From contig CAVUPU010000001.1 in assembly GCA_963743425.1 (NCBI GenBank), positions 124,001 through 188,000 of the forward strand: a DNA stretch of 64,000 bases, read 5' to 3'. Numbering within the stretch: the stretch's first letter is position 1; each line of letters begins with the position of its first letter. Position numbers and translations under genes: made by a program. The DNA is from JAJVID01 sp963743425 (GTDB lineage Bacteria > Acidobacteriota > Blastocatellia > RBC074). This document shows, in pieces, positions 9,209 to 18,830 of the stretch. Below the pieces are notes generated by a model. That model was not told the origin of the DNA. It saw nothing but the letters and a program-made list of their open reading frames with translations, and did not search any database.

Positions 9209-9302
9209 GGCGCCAGGAGCGATAGCGACCTGGCGCCAGCGGGGCGAGCATCTCGCAAGGCCACCCGGTCGCTATTGCTCCCGGCGCCGTATCGCTTTTT
9301 TT
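9209..9302 (+). terminator. Large hairpin terminator after the VWA gene
   Basis: Arms at 9209-9230 and 9267-9288 are complementary over 22 bases with two G-U type mismatches, followed by seven T (9296-9302). A competing smaller hairpin (9209-9217 with 9229-9237) uses the same left arm, so two alternative folds are possible. Confidence 0.6.
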
Positions 9303-9377
9303 CGATTTGGGTGAGAATAGGCGCGTTTCAAAAACACCGTCGCCCTAACTCGGAAATAACAGAAAGGAATCTGCTCG

Positions 9378-10961
9378 ATGCGCCTTCGTTCAAGCTTCGT
9401 CTTCTCCGCTCTCTGCGCGCTTCTTCTATTCTCATCCTCGGCCGCGACAAGAAATCAGGAACACAAATCGCCGCTGCGTTTCCGCGTCACACTCTCGAAA
9501 GAGATCGCGCCGAAGGCCACGTCGGGCCGCCTGTTCATGCTGATGACCGGCGCGCCGCAGGAGATGCGGACCATCAGCATCGGCCTCATCCCCGGTTCGA
9601 CCTGGGTCGCCGCGACGGAGGTTGAGCATTTCGCTCCCGGCGCCACAGTTGAATTCGATCCTGATCTGAAGGCTTATCCGAAACCGTTCTCCCAAGCCAG
9701 GCCGGGAACTTATCAGGTGATGGCTCTGCTCGACCAGAATCACACCTACGCTTATCACGGCGAGGACGAAGGCGATCTGACCAGCGCCGTCGTCAAAATC
9801 GAAAACCTGAATCCGGCGGACGCCAGGCCGGTTGAATTGACGCTCACCCGTTCGACGCCTGCGCGCTTCAAACCTGCAGACTCTGAAAACATCAAGCTCG
9901 TCGAATTTCATAGTCTGATGCTCGCCAAATTCTGGGGGCGCGCGATCACTATGCGAGCCGGAGTCGTTCTGCCGCCGAGTTACGGCAAGGGCTTGAAGAA
10001 GACCTACGCCGGCGTATACCACGTCCACGGTTTCGGCGGAGACCACACCCGGGCCTGGCGAGAGGGAACTCCGCTCGTCAAAGAGATGGGCGAGGGCAAG
10101 AGCGACGAGATGATTCACATCTTTCTTGACGGCTCGTTCCCGACCGGCCATCACGAATTCGCCGATTCAGTCAACAATGGCCCGTGGGGAAAGGCGTTGA
10201 CCGAAGAGTTCATCCCACATCTCGAAAAACAATTTCGCCTCGTTAATAAACCCTACGCGCGTTTTCTGACCGGCCATTCATCGGGCGGATGGAGCACGCT
10301 CTGGTTGCAGGTGACCTATCCCGATTTCTTCGGCGGGACGTGGTCAACCGCGCCCGACCCAGTTGACCTGCGCAGCTTCACGGGCATTGACGCGACGCCG
10401 GGTTCGACCGACAACGCCTACCGCGAGCGCGACGGCTCGCCGAAACAATTGGCGCGGATGGGCGGCAAATTCATCGTCAGCATCGAAGAGTTCGCGCGGC
10501 AGGAAGAGGTCACGGGCGAATACGGCGGCCAGTTCGCATCGTTCGAATGGGTCTGGAGCCCGCGCGGCCAGGATGGACGTCCGATGAAACTCTTCAACCG
10601 CGAGTCGGGAGAGTTGAACCAGGAGGTCTTGAAATACTGGCGGAATTACGACATCCGATTGATACTCGAAAAAAACTGGCCCCGGCTCGCGCCAAAGCTC
10701 AAAGGCAAGATCAACGTCATCTGTGGCGACGCCGACACGTTTCGTTTGGAAGAGGCCGTGAAGATGCTCTGCGACTTCTTTAAAGAGAAGGGCAGCGATG
10801 CGGTGTGCGAGCTTGTGCCAGGACGCGATCACATGAATCTCTATCAGCCATATCAAACTTATCCGGACGGATTGGCCTCGCGGATTTACAAAGAGATGGC
10901 GGCAAAGTTCAGGCAGTCGGGCTTGAAGAGCAAGGTAAAAGCTCAACTGCGCGCGCGTTGA
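9378..10961 (+). CDS. Secreted esterase, enterochelin-esterase-like (Esterase D family)
   Basis: 527 residues with a Sec signal peptide (RLRSSFVFSALCALLLFSSSA). A beta-rich N-terminal region is followed by an alpha/beta-hydrolase domain with YHVHGFGGDH and the nucleophile elbow TGHSSGGW near residue 298. Candidate acid and His lie in GDADTF and GRDHMNLY near the C-terminus. Similar to putative esterases (PF00756) that hydrolyse siderophore or acyl esters; substrate unknown. AAAGGAA precedes ATG 9378. Single gene between the VWA terminator and the permease. Confidence 0.82.
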   Translation: MRLRSSFVFSALCALLLFSSSAATRNQEHKSPLRFRVTLSKEIAPKATSGRLFMLMTGAPQEMRTISIGLIPGSTWVAATEVEHFAPGATVEFDPDLKAYPKPFSQARPGTYQVMALLDQNHTYAYHGEDEGDLTSAVVKIENLNPADARPVELTLTRSTPARFKPADSENIKLVEFHSLMLAKFWGRAITMRAGVVLPPSYGKGLKKTYAGVYHVHGFGGDHTRAWREGTPLVKEMGEGKSDEMIHIFLDGSFPTGHHEFADSVNNGPWGKALTEEFIPHLEKQFRLVNKPYARFLTGHSSGGWSTLWLQVTYPDFFGGTWSTAPDPVDLRSFTGIDATPGSTDNAYRERDGSPKQLARMGGKFIVSIEEFARQEEVTGEYGGQFASFEWVWSPRGQDGRPMKLFNRESGELNQEVLKYWRNYDIRLILEKNWPRLAPKLKGKINVICGDADTFRLEEAVKMLCDFFKEKGSDAVCELVPGRDHMNLYQPYQTYPDGLASRIYKEMAAKFRQSGLKSKVKAQLRAR

Positions 10962-11141
10962 TGGGCCATCGGATCATACAGATAAAACGGATCGGGACGG
11001 ATTGAAGTCCATCAGCGATTTGTTCACAACCTGGACAACGAGCAGGTAAATAAACTGAAGTTATGGAAAACGACTCAAGCTACACCACAACTCGTCCGGG
11101 CGCTCAGGCTCGGAGACCTTGTTCTGTTCAATCTCGTTGCC

Positions 11142-12479
11142 GTGCTCGGCCTGCGACACCTGGCCACATCGGCCAAAGCAGGCCCGGTAACGCTGGTTCT
11201 ATGGCTGCTCGCCGCGATCTTCTTTTTCGTGCCGCAGGGATTGGCGGTAATGGAGCTTTCGTCGCGCTTTCCGAACGTCGGCGGCGTCTACGATTGGACG
11301 AAGCGCGCGCTCGGAGAAGGTCACGGATTTCTGTGCGGATGGTGCTACTGGATCAACAACATTCTTTATTATCCGAACCTGCTCATCTCAGCGGCGGTGG
11401 TCGCAACCTTTGTCATCGGCGAGGGCGGTTCGAAGCTGGGAGAAGACTCGACCTACGTTATCGTCGCCACGCTGGTGATGCTGTGGATCGCAGTGGTGGT
11501 CAATATCGTCGGCGTAGGCGCAGGCAAATGGCTTCAGAACCTCGGCGGAATCGGAACCTACATTCCGGGAATCATCATCATCCTCGTGGGCCTTTACGGG
11601 CTGCTGACTCACCCTTCCGCGAACTCGATCACAGTGGGCGATCTGGCGCCAAAATCAACCGATTACGATTCGCTCAATCTCTGGGCCTCTATCTCGTTCG
11701 CTTATGCGGGCCTGGAATTGTCGGCGACGATGGGCGGCGAAGTTCGCGACGCCCGGCGGACGCTGCCGCGCTCGATCTTCATCTCGGCGCCGTTGATCGC
11801 GGTCATTTACATTCTCGGAACCGGATCGGTCTTGTGGACTGTGCCAAAGGGACAGATCAACGTCGTCTCGGGTTTTATTCAAACGATCGAGATTGGTATG
11901 AAGCAGATCAGCGGAAACCTGTGGTGGGTCGCTCCGATCTGCGCCGCGCTCTATTTCCTCGGGAGCGTCGGCGGCGTGGGCGCCTGGTTGGTCGGCCCGG
12001 CGCGAGTGGCGTTGGGCATAGGACTGGATCGTTACTTCCCGCCGGCCTTCGGCAAGATTCATCCGCGATGGAAGACGCCTTATGTTGCGATCCTTGTACA
12101 GGCGTTACTGGCGACGCTCTTTTTGCTGATCATGCAGATCGGCAAAGAGACCGGAGTCGCCCAGGTCTATCTCATCCTGTTAAGCGCGCAGCTCATCATC
12201 TATTATGTGACCTATATCTATCTTTTCGTCGTCTTTCTGATTCACCGCCGCAGAGAAGGCGTCAGTCCCGATGTGATGGTCGCGCCCGGAGGGATTGCAG
12301 GAGCTTATGCCATCGGGATCAGCGGATCGCTGGTCACGATCTTCGCGATAGTTCTGGCGTTGATTCCGCCGCCTGGAACCAGGGATTGGGTCGAGTATGA
12401 GGCGAAAGTCATTGGCGGCGTGGCGTTTCTCATTCTGATCGGCGGGCTGATTTACTGGCGCGCGAAATCGAAACAATGA
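11142..12479 (+). CDS. APC-family amino acid permease, N-terminus probably frameshifted
   Basis: About 445 residues in frame from GTG 11142, with 11-12 hydrophobic segments and the APC signature FVPQGLAVMELSSRFPNVGG. The coding sense clearly extends upstream in the same frame (KLVRALRLGDLVLFN type, from about 11091) without a start codon. ATG 11063 (MENDSSYTTT) lies in another frame one base off, so the true protein probably starts at 11063 with an indel near 11085-11091. Inner-membrane importer or exchanger of amino acids or amines; specificity not readable. Closest to the glutamate/GABA antiporter-like branch, a weak guess. Confidence 0.85.
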   Translation: MLGLRHLATSAKAGPVTLVLWLLAAIFFFVPQGLAVMELSSRFPNVGGVYDWTKRALGEGHGFLCGWCYWINNILYYPNLLISAAVVATFVIGEGGSKLGEDSTYVIVATLVMLWIAVVVNIVGVGAGKWLQNLGGIGTYIPGIIIILVGLYGLLTHPSANSITVGDLAPKSTDYDSLNLWASISFAYAGLELSATMGGEVRDARRTLPRSIFISAPLIAVIYILGTGSVLWTVPKGQINVVSGFIQTIEIGMKQISGNLWWVAPICAALYFLGSVGGVGAWLVGPARVALGIGLDRYFPPAFGKIHPRWKTPYVAILVQALLATLFLLIMQIGKETGVAQVYLILLSAQLIIYYVTYIYLFVVFLIHRRREGVSPDVMVAPGGIAGAYAIGISGSLVTIFAIVLALIPPPGTRDWVEYEAKVIGGVAFLILIGGLIYWRAKSKQ

Positions 12480-12488
12480 AAATCATCC

Positions 12489-12679
12489 CTGGGTACGCAT
12501 CGCTTCCAGGGTGCAGGCGTGGATGGTAGACCCATTGGAGGGCCGTAGCGCGCTTGGGGCAGAATGCGCGGGGTTGTAGGCCATCAGTAATCAACGCAAG
12601 CGCGGCGACATCGGGAGTGGCTGATTCCGATCAATAGGTCTTTCGCCGAGACTGCACGCTGGAAGCGATGCGTACCCAG
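12489..12679. repeat. 191-bp element with 28-bp terminal inverted repeats
   Basis: The left end (12489-12516, CTGGGTACGCATCGCTTCCA...) is the reverse complement of the right end (12652-12679) with one mismatch. The interior is non-coding. It ends just upstream of the ribosome binding site of the 12702 gene. Looks like a MITE or a foldback repeat. Confidence 0.7.
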
Positions 12680-12701
12680 AGATTTTCCGCAGGAGTCGAT
12701 T

Positions 12702-14141
12702 ATGAAACGGACACAGCTTGTTCTCATTGCGACATCATTGCTGCTGACTTTGATCCTTGCCGGGTGCGGCGCGGATCAAAACAAAAGCGCCGCTTCGGCG
12801 GCTGCGCCGAACACAAACGACAAATCGCAAAGCGGCAGCCGGTTCGAACGCAACGGATGGATCTACGTACACCTGGAAGGCGCGCCTGACAGGATCGGCT
12901 ATCAACATGGCTCTCTGCTCTCGAAAGAGATCGAGGACCTGCTGCGCGTAATGAAACCTTTCCTGGAGCGCCAATCCAAACGCGACTGGAACTTCTACCG
13001 TGAATCCGCCGAGAAGATGCTCTGGCCTAAAATGGACAGGGAGTATCAGGACGAGATCGATGGCATCGTCGCGGGCGCGACGGCCAAAGGCGCGAAGCTC
13101 GACCGCTACGACGTGGTCGCGATGAACGCCTTCATCGAACTGGCGTATTATTACGTGCCGTGGATGGAAAAACAGAAGGGGCTGCAAGCCTCGACCAAAG
13201 CGCCGGGTAATTGCAGCGCCTTCGTCGCCACCGGAGCCTGGACGAAGGACGGTCGCATCGTGATGGGGCATAACGCCTGGACCGATTACGTCATCGGCTC
13301 GCGCTGGAACATCATCTTCGACATCAAGCCGGAAAAAGGCCATCGGATGTTGATGGACGGATTGCCCGGCGTGATCGCGAGCATGGACGATTTCGGAGTC
13401 AATGAGAGCGGCATCATGATCACCGAGACGACGATCACCAGCTTCGTGGGCTTCGATCCGAAAGGCAAGCCCGAATTCGAGCGCGCGCGCAAAGCGATGC
13501 AATACAGCGATTCGATTGACGATTACACGCGCATCATGCTCGAAGGCAACAACGGCGGTTACGCCAACGACTGGCTAATCGGCGACAATAAGACCGGCGA
13601 GATCGCGCTCTTTGAACTGGGATTGAAAGAACACAGCCTGCGCCGCACGAAAGACGGCTATTTCGTCGGGTCGAACTTCCCAGTTGACGAAAAGCTGATG
13701 AAGGCTGAGACCAATTTCGATCCGAACAACAAGGCCAGTTCGCCCAACGCGCGCCGCGCCCGGTGGGAGCAGTTGATGGCCGAATATAAAGGCAGGATTG
13801 ATGTCGAGGCCGCGAAGAAGTTCGAGACCGACGGCTTCGACGCTTTCGCCAAAAAGCAGGGCGCGAACGATCGCAGCTTGTGCGGCGCGGTGGAATCATC
13901 GCCGCGCGGCGTGCCAGAATGGGATTGGCCCGCTTATTTCCCCGGCGGCACGGTGCAGGCGAAAGTGATGGACGCGCGGATGGCCGAAAAGATGCAGTTC
14001 TGGGGATCATATGGCCACGCCTGCGCGCCCGATTTCATCGCCGAAGATTTTCTGAAGCGGCGCAAAGAATACGAATGGATGCGCGGTTTGCTGCGCGATA
14101 TGAAGACCGGGGATTGGGCGCTTTTTGAAATTACTCGATAG
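12702..14141 (+). CDS. Lipoprotein of the C45 / phospholipase-B-like Ntn-hydrolase group
   Basis: 479 residues. Lipobox LAGC near residue 22 predicts a lipid-anchored protein. The core motif GNCSAFVATGAWTKDGRIVMGHN contains the presumed nucleophilic Cys (or Ser) of C45 acyltransferases and phospholipase-B-like Ntn hydrolases; FERNGWIYVHLEGAPDRIGY is the usual start of this group. Likely hydrolyses an amide or acyl bond in the periplasm; substrate unknown. GCAGGAG precedes ATG 12702. Complete frame. Confidence 0.75.
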   Translation: MKRTQLVLIATSLLLTLILAGCGADQNKSAASAAAPNTNDKSQSGSRFERNGWIYVHLEGAPDRIGYQHGSLLSKEIEDLLRVMKPFLERQSKRDWNFYRESAEKMLWPKMDREYQDEIDGIVAGATAKGAKLDRYDVVAMNAFIELAYYYVPWMEKQKGLQASTKAPGNCSAFVATGAWTKDGRIVMGHNAWTDYVIGSRWNIIFDIKPEKGHRMLMDGLPGVIASMDDFGVNESGIMITETTITSFVGFDPKGKPEFERARKAMQYSDSIDDYTRIMLEGNNGGYANDWLIGDNKTGEIALFELGLKEHSLRRTKDGYFVGSNFPVDEKLMKAETNFDPNNKASSPNARRARWEQLMAEYKGRIDVEAAKKFETDGFDAFAKKQGANDRSLCGAVESSPRGVPEWDWPAYFPGGTVQAKVMDARMAEKMQFWGSYGHACAPDFIAEDFLKRRKEYEWMRGLLRDMKTGDWALFEITR

Positions 14142-14198
14142 AATCTGGAGACGGGCGTCATTGGGTCATTCACAAGTTTTTGCGCCGGAGGCGCTGCG

Positions 14199-14346
14199 GA
14201 TATTAGCCGGTGGTAGAACCACCGGAACCAGTTGCCGATAACACTCCAGCCCCGGAGGGGCGACGGACCGAGTCTGGTCTGCCGCCCTTTCAGGGCTGGG
14301 GCGGATGTTGAATGCGGTTCCGGTGGTAGAACCACCGGCTAATATC
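14199..14346. repeat. Palindromic intergenic repeat (TAGCCGGTGGT family), copy 1
   Basis: 31-bp ends, GATATTAGCCGGTGGTAGAA... at 14199-14229 and its reverse complement at 14316-14346; each arm is itself a hairpin (CCGGTGGT..ACCACCGG). A second copy with G for A lies at 49465-49642. The flanks carry GCGCCGGAGGCGC-like palindromes. Non-coding. Confidence 0.75.
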
Positions 14347-14428
14347 CAGCGTCCCTCCGGGACGAAGGAGCATCTGCTGACTTGTGATTAAGTCAATCGC
14401 GCGCTCCAGGTGAAGAAAGGATGTAATT

Positions 14429-15604
14429 ATGAGTTCCGCGGAAGTGGATTTTCTAAAACTCGATCTATTACTCTCGGACGAGGAGAGGCTGGCGCGCGAT
14501 TCGATCCGCGCTTTCGTCAATGAACGCGTCAATCCGATCATCGCCGAATGTTATGAAGAGGGCAGATTCCCGATGGAGTTGATCCCGGAGTTGGCGAAAC
14601 TGGGCGTGCTGGGATCGAACCTGCCCGAAAAATACGGCTGCGCCGGCGTCAACAACGTGACCTACGGGTTGATCACGCAGGAGCTGGAGGCGGGTGATTC
14701 CGGCATCCGCAGCTTCGCCTCGGTTCAAAGCTCGCTCTGCATGTACCCGATCTATGCCTTCGGCAGCGAGGAGCAGCGACAGAAATACCTGCCGCGGATG
14801 GCCGCTGGCGAGGTTATCGGCTGTTTCGGATTGACCGAGCCGAATTCGGGGTCGAACCCGGCGAGCATGAGGACACGCGCCCGTCGCGTGAAGGACGGCT
14901 GGCTGCTCAATGGCAGTAAGGCCTGGATCACCAACGGCTCGATAGCCGACATCGCGGTTGTCTGGGCTAAATCGGACGACAACGACACGATCCGGGGCTA
15001 CATCATCGAGAAGGGAACGCCCGGTTTCAGAGCGCCGGAAGTAAAACACAAACTCTCCCTGCGGGCGTCTGTCACATCGGAACTGGTCTTTGAAGACTGC
15101 CTGATTCCCGAAGCGAACATCCTGCCGGAGAGCAAAGGGCTGAAAAGCCCTCTAATGTGTTTGACACAGGCGCGATACGGCATCGCGTGGGGCGCGGTCG
15201 GCGCGGCCATTTCGTGCTATAAGAGCGCGCTCGATTACGCCAAACAGCGTGTCCAGTTCACGAAGCCCATCGCCGGCTACCAGTTGACTCAGAAGAAACT
15301 GGTCGAGATGCTGACCGAGATCACCAAAGCCCAGTTGCTCTGTTTGCAGCTCGGCAGAATGAAAGACTCCGGCGTAATGGAGCCGATCCACGTCTCGATG
15401 GCGAAGATGAATAATGTGGCGATGGCGATGGAATGCGCGCGGACGGCGCGCGGCATCCTGGGCGCGAACGGGATCACCGCCGATTACCCGATCATGCGCC
15501 ACATGTGCAACCTCGAATCGGTCTACACATACGAGGGCACGCACGAAGTCCACACGCTGGCGATTGGAAAACACATCACCGGACTGGACGCTTTTGATGT
15601 GTAA
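14429..15604 (+). CDS. gcdH: Acyl-CoA dehydrogenase, glutaryl-CoA dehydrogenase type
   Basis: 391 residues. Acyl-CoA dehydrogenase fold with GCFGLTEPNSGSNP (FAD/substrate), NGSKAWITNGSIADIAVVWA and the C-terminal YEGTHEVHTLAIGKHITG. The Glu of YEGTH is the catalytic base position of glutaryl-CoA dehydrogenase, and FRAPEVKHKLSLRAS is typical of that subfamily. It would oxidise and decarboxylate glutaryl-CoA to crotonyl-CoA in lysine/tryptophan breakdown. No electron-transfer flavoprotein or partner genes nearby. AGAAAGGA precedes ATG 14429. Confidence 0.85.
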   Translation: MSSAEVDFLKLDLLLSDEERLARDSIRAFVNERVNPIIAECYEEGRFPMELIPELAKLGVLGSNLPEKYGCAGVNNVTYGLITQELEAGDSGIRSFASVQSSLCMYPIYAFGSEEQRQKYLPRMAAGEVIGCFGLTEPNSGSNPASMRTRARRVKDGWLLNGSKAWITNGSIADIAVVWAKSDDNDTIRGYIIEKGTPGFRAPEVKHKLSLRASVTSELVFEDCLIPEANILPESKGLKSPLMCLTQARYGIAWGAVGAAISCYKSALDYAKQRVQFTKPIAGYQLTQKKLVEMLTEITKAQLLCLQLGRMKDSGVMEPIHVSMAKMNNVAMAMECARTARGILGANGITADYPIMRHMCNLESVYTYEGTHEVHTLAIGKHITGLDAFDV

Positions 15605-15724
15605 TGAGAAACCGCCGCCGCGTCCGCGTCGTCTTACTTCAGTGAGATGCGTTTATTCTATACCATCACGCTTTGACCATCTCTTTAACGCAATCAACAA
15701 TCCATATTTCGGAGGAAACAACTG

Positions 15725-16681
15725 ATGCGCCGAGCAATCAATATTTGTGGCGTCGTTTGCACGATTATCATATCCGTTCAACTTCTTGCCGTCGCCGTCT
15801 TCGCCCAGCAGGACAAACTTGTGGGGCGCTGGGAGGGCAAGATGCAATCGGTGCAAGGCGAGCGCGAAACACATCTGGTCATCAAGAATGAAGGCGACGT
15901 TTACACGGGCGTCATGCCCGGGATGCGCCAGGGCATGGAGATACAACTCAAGGACTTCAAGATCGATGGCGACAAGATCACGGCCAAAGCTGACGTCGAG
16001 ACGCCACAGGCCGCCATTACAATTAATTACACCTTCACGCTCGCCGGCGAGACGATGAAAGGGCAGGGCGCGCTCGATTTCGGTGGCCAGGCCATGACCT
16101 TCGACATCGAACTCAAACGAACCAGCGCCAGCGCCACCGCGCCGGCCGGACAGCAGACGGCGCAGGATCAACCGCAAAGGCAGGGAGAGGGGCAACGACG
16201 CCAGCGCATAGACGTGCCGCAGCCGCAGCAGAAACAATCAATCGATTATTTCGCCGGTCAGTGGAATTACAGGTACATCGGACGCGAAAGCGCGCTGTGG
16301 CCCGCGCCGCGCGAATGCGTGGTGATCTTCACGAAACGCGCCGACGGAAAATCGGTCGAGGGCACGAGCGAGTGCAGACACGAGGGCGGCGCGTTCAAAG
16401 ACAACATGGTGATAGTCTTCGACGAAGCCACGAAGATGATGACCTTTACCGAAAAGCTCGGCAGCGGCGTTGCGCTTACGAGCAAGGCCGATTGGACAAG
16501 CCCGATCTCGATCCGCTTCACGATTGATCCGGTCACGGCCAAGAAGCAGAAATTGCAATTGCGCCGCACCATCTCTGTCGTCGCCGCGCATTCATTCACG
16601 GTGGCCGAGGAACTCTCGGAAGACGGCGGACCGTTCGTGCGGCTGGGCAGCGCGGTCTTCACGAAGGTCGGCGCCAATTAA
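15725..16681 (+). CDS. Secreted hypothetical protein, two beta-rich domains
   Basis: 318 residues, signal peptide ending AVFAQQ, strong GGAGG before ATG 15725. The first part (LVGRWEGKMQSVQGERETHLVIKN ... LAGETMKGQG) looks like a lipocalin-like DUF fold. A Gln-rich linker (about 140-175) leads to a second domain beginning YFAGQWNYRYIGRESALWPAPR. No catalytic motif recognised; probably a periplasmic binding or stress protein. Three bases separate its stop from the amidase start. Confidence 0.65.
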   Translation: MRRAINICGVVCTIIISVQLLAVAVFAQQDKLVGRWEGKMQSVQGERETHLVIKNEGDVYTGVMPGMRQGMEIQLKDFKIDGDKITAKADVETPQAAITINYTFTLAGETMKGQGALDFGGQAMTFDIELKRTSASATAPAGQQTAQDQPQRQGEGQRRQRIDVPQPQQKQSIDYFAGQWNYRYIGRESALWPAPRECVVIFTKRADGKSVEGTSECRHEGGAFKDNMVIVFDEATKMMTFTEKLGSGVALTSKADWTSPISIRFTIDPVTAKKQKLQLRRTISVVAAHSFTVAEELSEDGGPFVRLGSAVFTKVGAN

Positions 16682-16683
16682 AG

Positions 16684-18100
16684 ATGACGGAGCTTTGCTT
16701 CAAAGACGCCGTTGACCTGGCGCGGATGATGCGCGACAGAGAAGTTTCCGCGACTGAGGTGATGACCGCATTCCTCTCTCAACTCGAACGGGTCAATCCG
16801 AAGGTCAACGCCGTTTGTACTTTCATAGGCGCTGAAGCCGCGCTCGAAGCCGCAAGCGAAGCCGATGAGAAATTGGCGAGAGGAGAACCGGTCGGCCCGC
16901 TGCATGGCCTGCCTCACGCGGTGAAAGACCTCGCCCTGACCGCTGGCGTTCGCACGACGTTCGGTTCTCCGCATCTACAAAGATTTCATCCCCGGCGAGG
17001 ACGCGCTTTTCGTGGAGCGTCTCAGACAGGCGGGCGTGATCATCATCGGCAAGACCAATACGCCGGAATTCGGCGCCGGCTCGCAGACGTTCAACCAGGT
17101 CTTCGGCGCGACGCGCAATCCATACGATCCAACCAAAACCTGCGGCGGCAGCAGCGGCGGGGCTGCCGTCGCGCTCGCCTGCGGAATGGTTCCTCTCGCG
17201 GATGGCAGCGATCTCGGAGGCTCGCTCAGAAATCCGGCCAGCTTCTGCAATGTCGTCGGCTTTCGGCCTTCGCCGGGCCGGGTCCCTTCGCACCCGTGAT
17301 GCTGGCCTGGAACACGCTCGCCGTGGAAGGCCCGATGGCCCGCACGGTTCAGGATGTCGCGCTGCTGCTTTCGGTGATGGCCGGCCCGGACGACAGATCG
17401 CCGATCTCGATCAATGACCCCGGCTCGATTTTCATCGCGCCCCCTTCAACGCGATTTCAAAGGCGCGCGCATCGCATGGAGCCGCAACCTGGGCCGGTAT
17501 CCTGTGGAGCCTGTCGTCAACGAGGTGTGCGATCGCGCCCGATCCGTCTTTGTGGATCTCGGATGTGAAGTTAATGACGGAGAGCCGGATTTCAGTGACG
17601 CCGACGAAATTTTTCAGACGCTGCGAGCCTGGTCGTTCGCTCAAACCAGAGGCGATGAATTCAACCTCCATCGCTCGTTGATGAAAGAGACCGTCGTTTG
17701 GAATATCGAACAGGGATTGAAGCTGAGCGGCTCGGACGTCGCGCGCGCAGAGGCGAAGCGCACGCAGCTTTATCATCGCGCGCGAGAGTTTATGGAGCGA
17801 TACGAATTCCTGGTCCTGCCCGTGTCGCAGGTTGCGCCGTTCCCGGTCGAGGTAGAGTGGGTCAGAGAGATCAATGGCGTCAAAATGGAAAGCTACATTG
17901 ATTGGATGGCTACTTGTTACGCCATCACTTTGACTGGCCTTCCCGCGATCTCTGTCCCATGCGGCTTTACGAACGATGGGCTCCCGGTTGGACTGCAAAT
18001 CGTCGGTCGCCGTCAGCGGGATTTCGACGTATTGCAACTTGCGTTCGCTTTTGAACAATCCACCCGGTTCGGAAAGATTCGACCTTCGATAGCAACTTAA
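16684..18100 (+). pseudogene. Amidase-signature family hydrolase, three frame breaks
   Basis: Amidase-signature enzyme by HAVKDLALTAG (catalytic Lys), CGGSSGGAAVALACG (cis-Ser) and DLGGSLRNPASF (nucleophilic Ser). The reading frame changes at about 16973 (+1), 17295 (-1) and 17440 (+1, in a run of five C). Joined, the pieces give about 470 residues and all catalytic residues are kept. ATG 16684 directly follows the upstream stop. Family members hydrolyse amides such as indole acetamide, or act as GatA. Three breaks in one gene suggest either a decayed gene or locally poor sequence. Confidence 0.75.
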
Positions 18101-18149
18101 ACCTAACAATTTTGTTATCCAGCGAGACGTGTTGTTACTTGATGACGCA

Positions 18150-18212
18150 CCGAAAATATTTTCGGGAAGCTCGAATATTTTTCTTGACTCGTAGCAACGA
18201 TTGGGTTATAAG
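18150..18212 (+). promoter_or_regulatory. Sigma70-like promoter with upstream palindrome, ahead of the tRNA array
   Basis: TTGACT (18184-18189), 17-base spacer, TATAAG (18207-18212). A perfect 16-bp palindrome, CCGAAAATATTTTCGG (18150-18165), ends 18 bases before the -35 and could be an operator. It points toward the tRNA array. Confidence 0.6.
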
Positions 18213-18218
18213 CTGGCT

Positions 18219-18613
18219 TCGGTCAGATAGGGTAATCAATCTATCTGGCAATCTACAAATTAAGGTTTAAAAAGTTTTCAAATAGCTATGACGCTCAAAG
18301 GACATAAAAATCTGATAGCCAACGGCGCAACGGCGACAGGACTTCCCTGCTGGCGGCCAGGCGTCTTTATGTGCTTTGGGTTGGTCAATCCCGATACCTT
18401 AGCCACGTCAAATATGCTGTGAGAGTGCACGGCCGAGATCAACAGGGCAGTTCGATTGAACGCCCGACCGGCGTCTATCTCTTTAGGCATCAATAGTCTT
18501 GCGGGAGCGGATGTTCCCGCTCCCGAAAATCCGAAGATAGAATAACAAAGGGTTTTTAGGTCGAGCGGGCCGCTCCAGCATTGAGCTGTAGAGTCGCCCG
18601 CTCTTTGCTTTTT
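18219..18613 (+). ncRNA. Possible structured leader or small RNA before the tRNA array
   Basis: Roughly 400 bases without a convincing gene, between the promoter at 18184 and a hairpin (GAGCGGGC 18563-18570 with GCCCGCTC 18596-18603) followed by a T-rich tail to 18613. Other hairpins: CAGATAG/CTATCTG near the start and GGGAGCGG/CCGCTCCC near 18510-18535. A 44-codon ORF (ATG near 18288) is weak. No known RNA family recognised. If the hairpin terminates, the array needs readthrough or its own promoter. Confidence 0.35.
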
Positions 18614-18644
18614 GTCGCGCCTATTATTTCGACGCGAATGCCAG

Positions 18645-18728
18645 CCCGAAGAGGCCGAATGGATCGGCGGTAGCCTGTAAAACTACGGCGCTTACACGCG
18701 CGAGCAGGTTCGATTCCTGCCTTCGGGA
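18645..18728 (+). tRNA. tRNA-Tyr (GTA)
   Basis: Acceptor CCCGAAG/CTTCGGG, anticodon loop CTGTAAA, class-II variable arm, T arm GCAGG TTCGATT CCTGC, discriminator A. Positions 8-9 are AG instead of the usual T8. No encoded CCA. First gene of the array. Confidence 0.85.
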
Positions 18729-18745
18729 TAAGTGCGCCTTGTCGA

Positions 18746-18818
18746 AGGAGCGTAGTGTAACCGGATAACATTTCGGTCTCCAAAACCGACGCTCCGGGTT
18801 CGAATCCCGGCGCTCCTG
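18746..18818 (+). tRNA. tRNA-Trp (CCA)
   Basis: Acceptor AGGAGCG/CGCTCCT, anticodon stem TCGGT/ACCGA with loop CTCCAAA, discriminator G, class I. No encoded CCA. Confidence 0.88.
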
Positions 18819-18830
18819 TTGATCTCCGGT

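Noticed and set aside
18288..18425. 44-codon ORF upstream of the tRNA array as a leader peptide
   Set aside because: No ribosome binding site and no run of regulatory codons.
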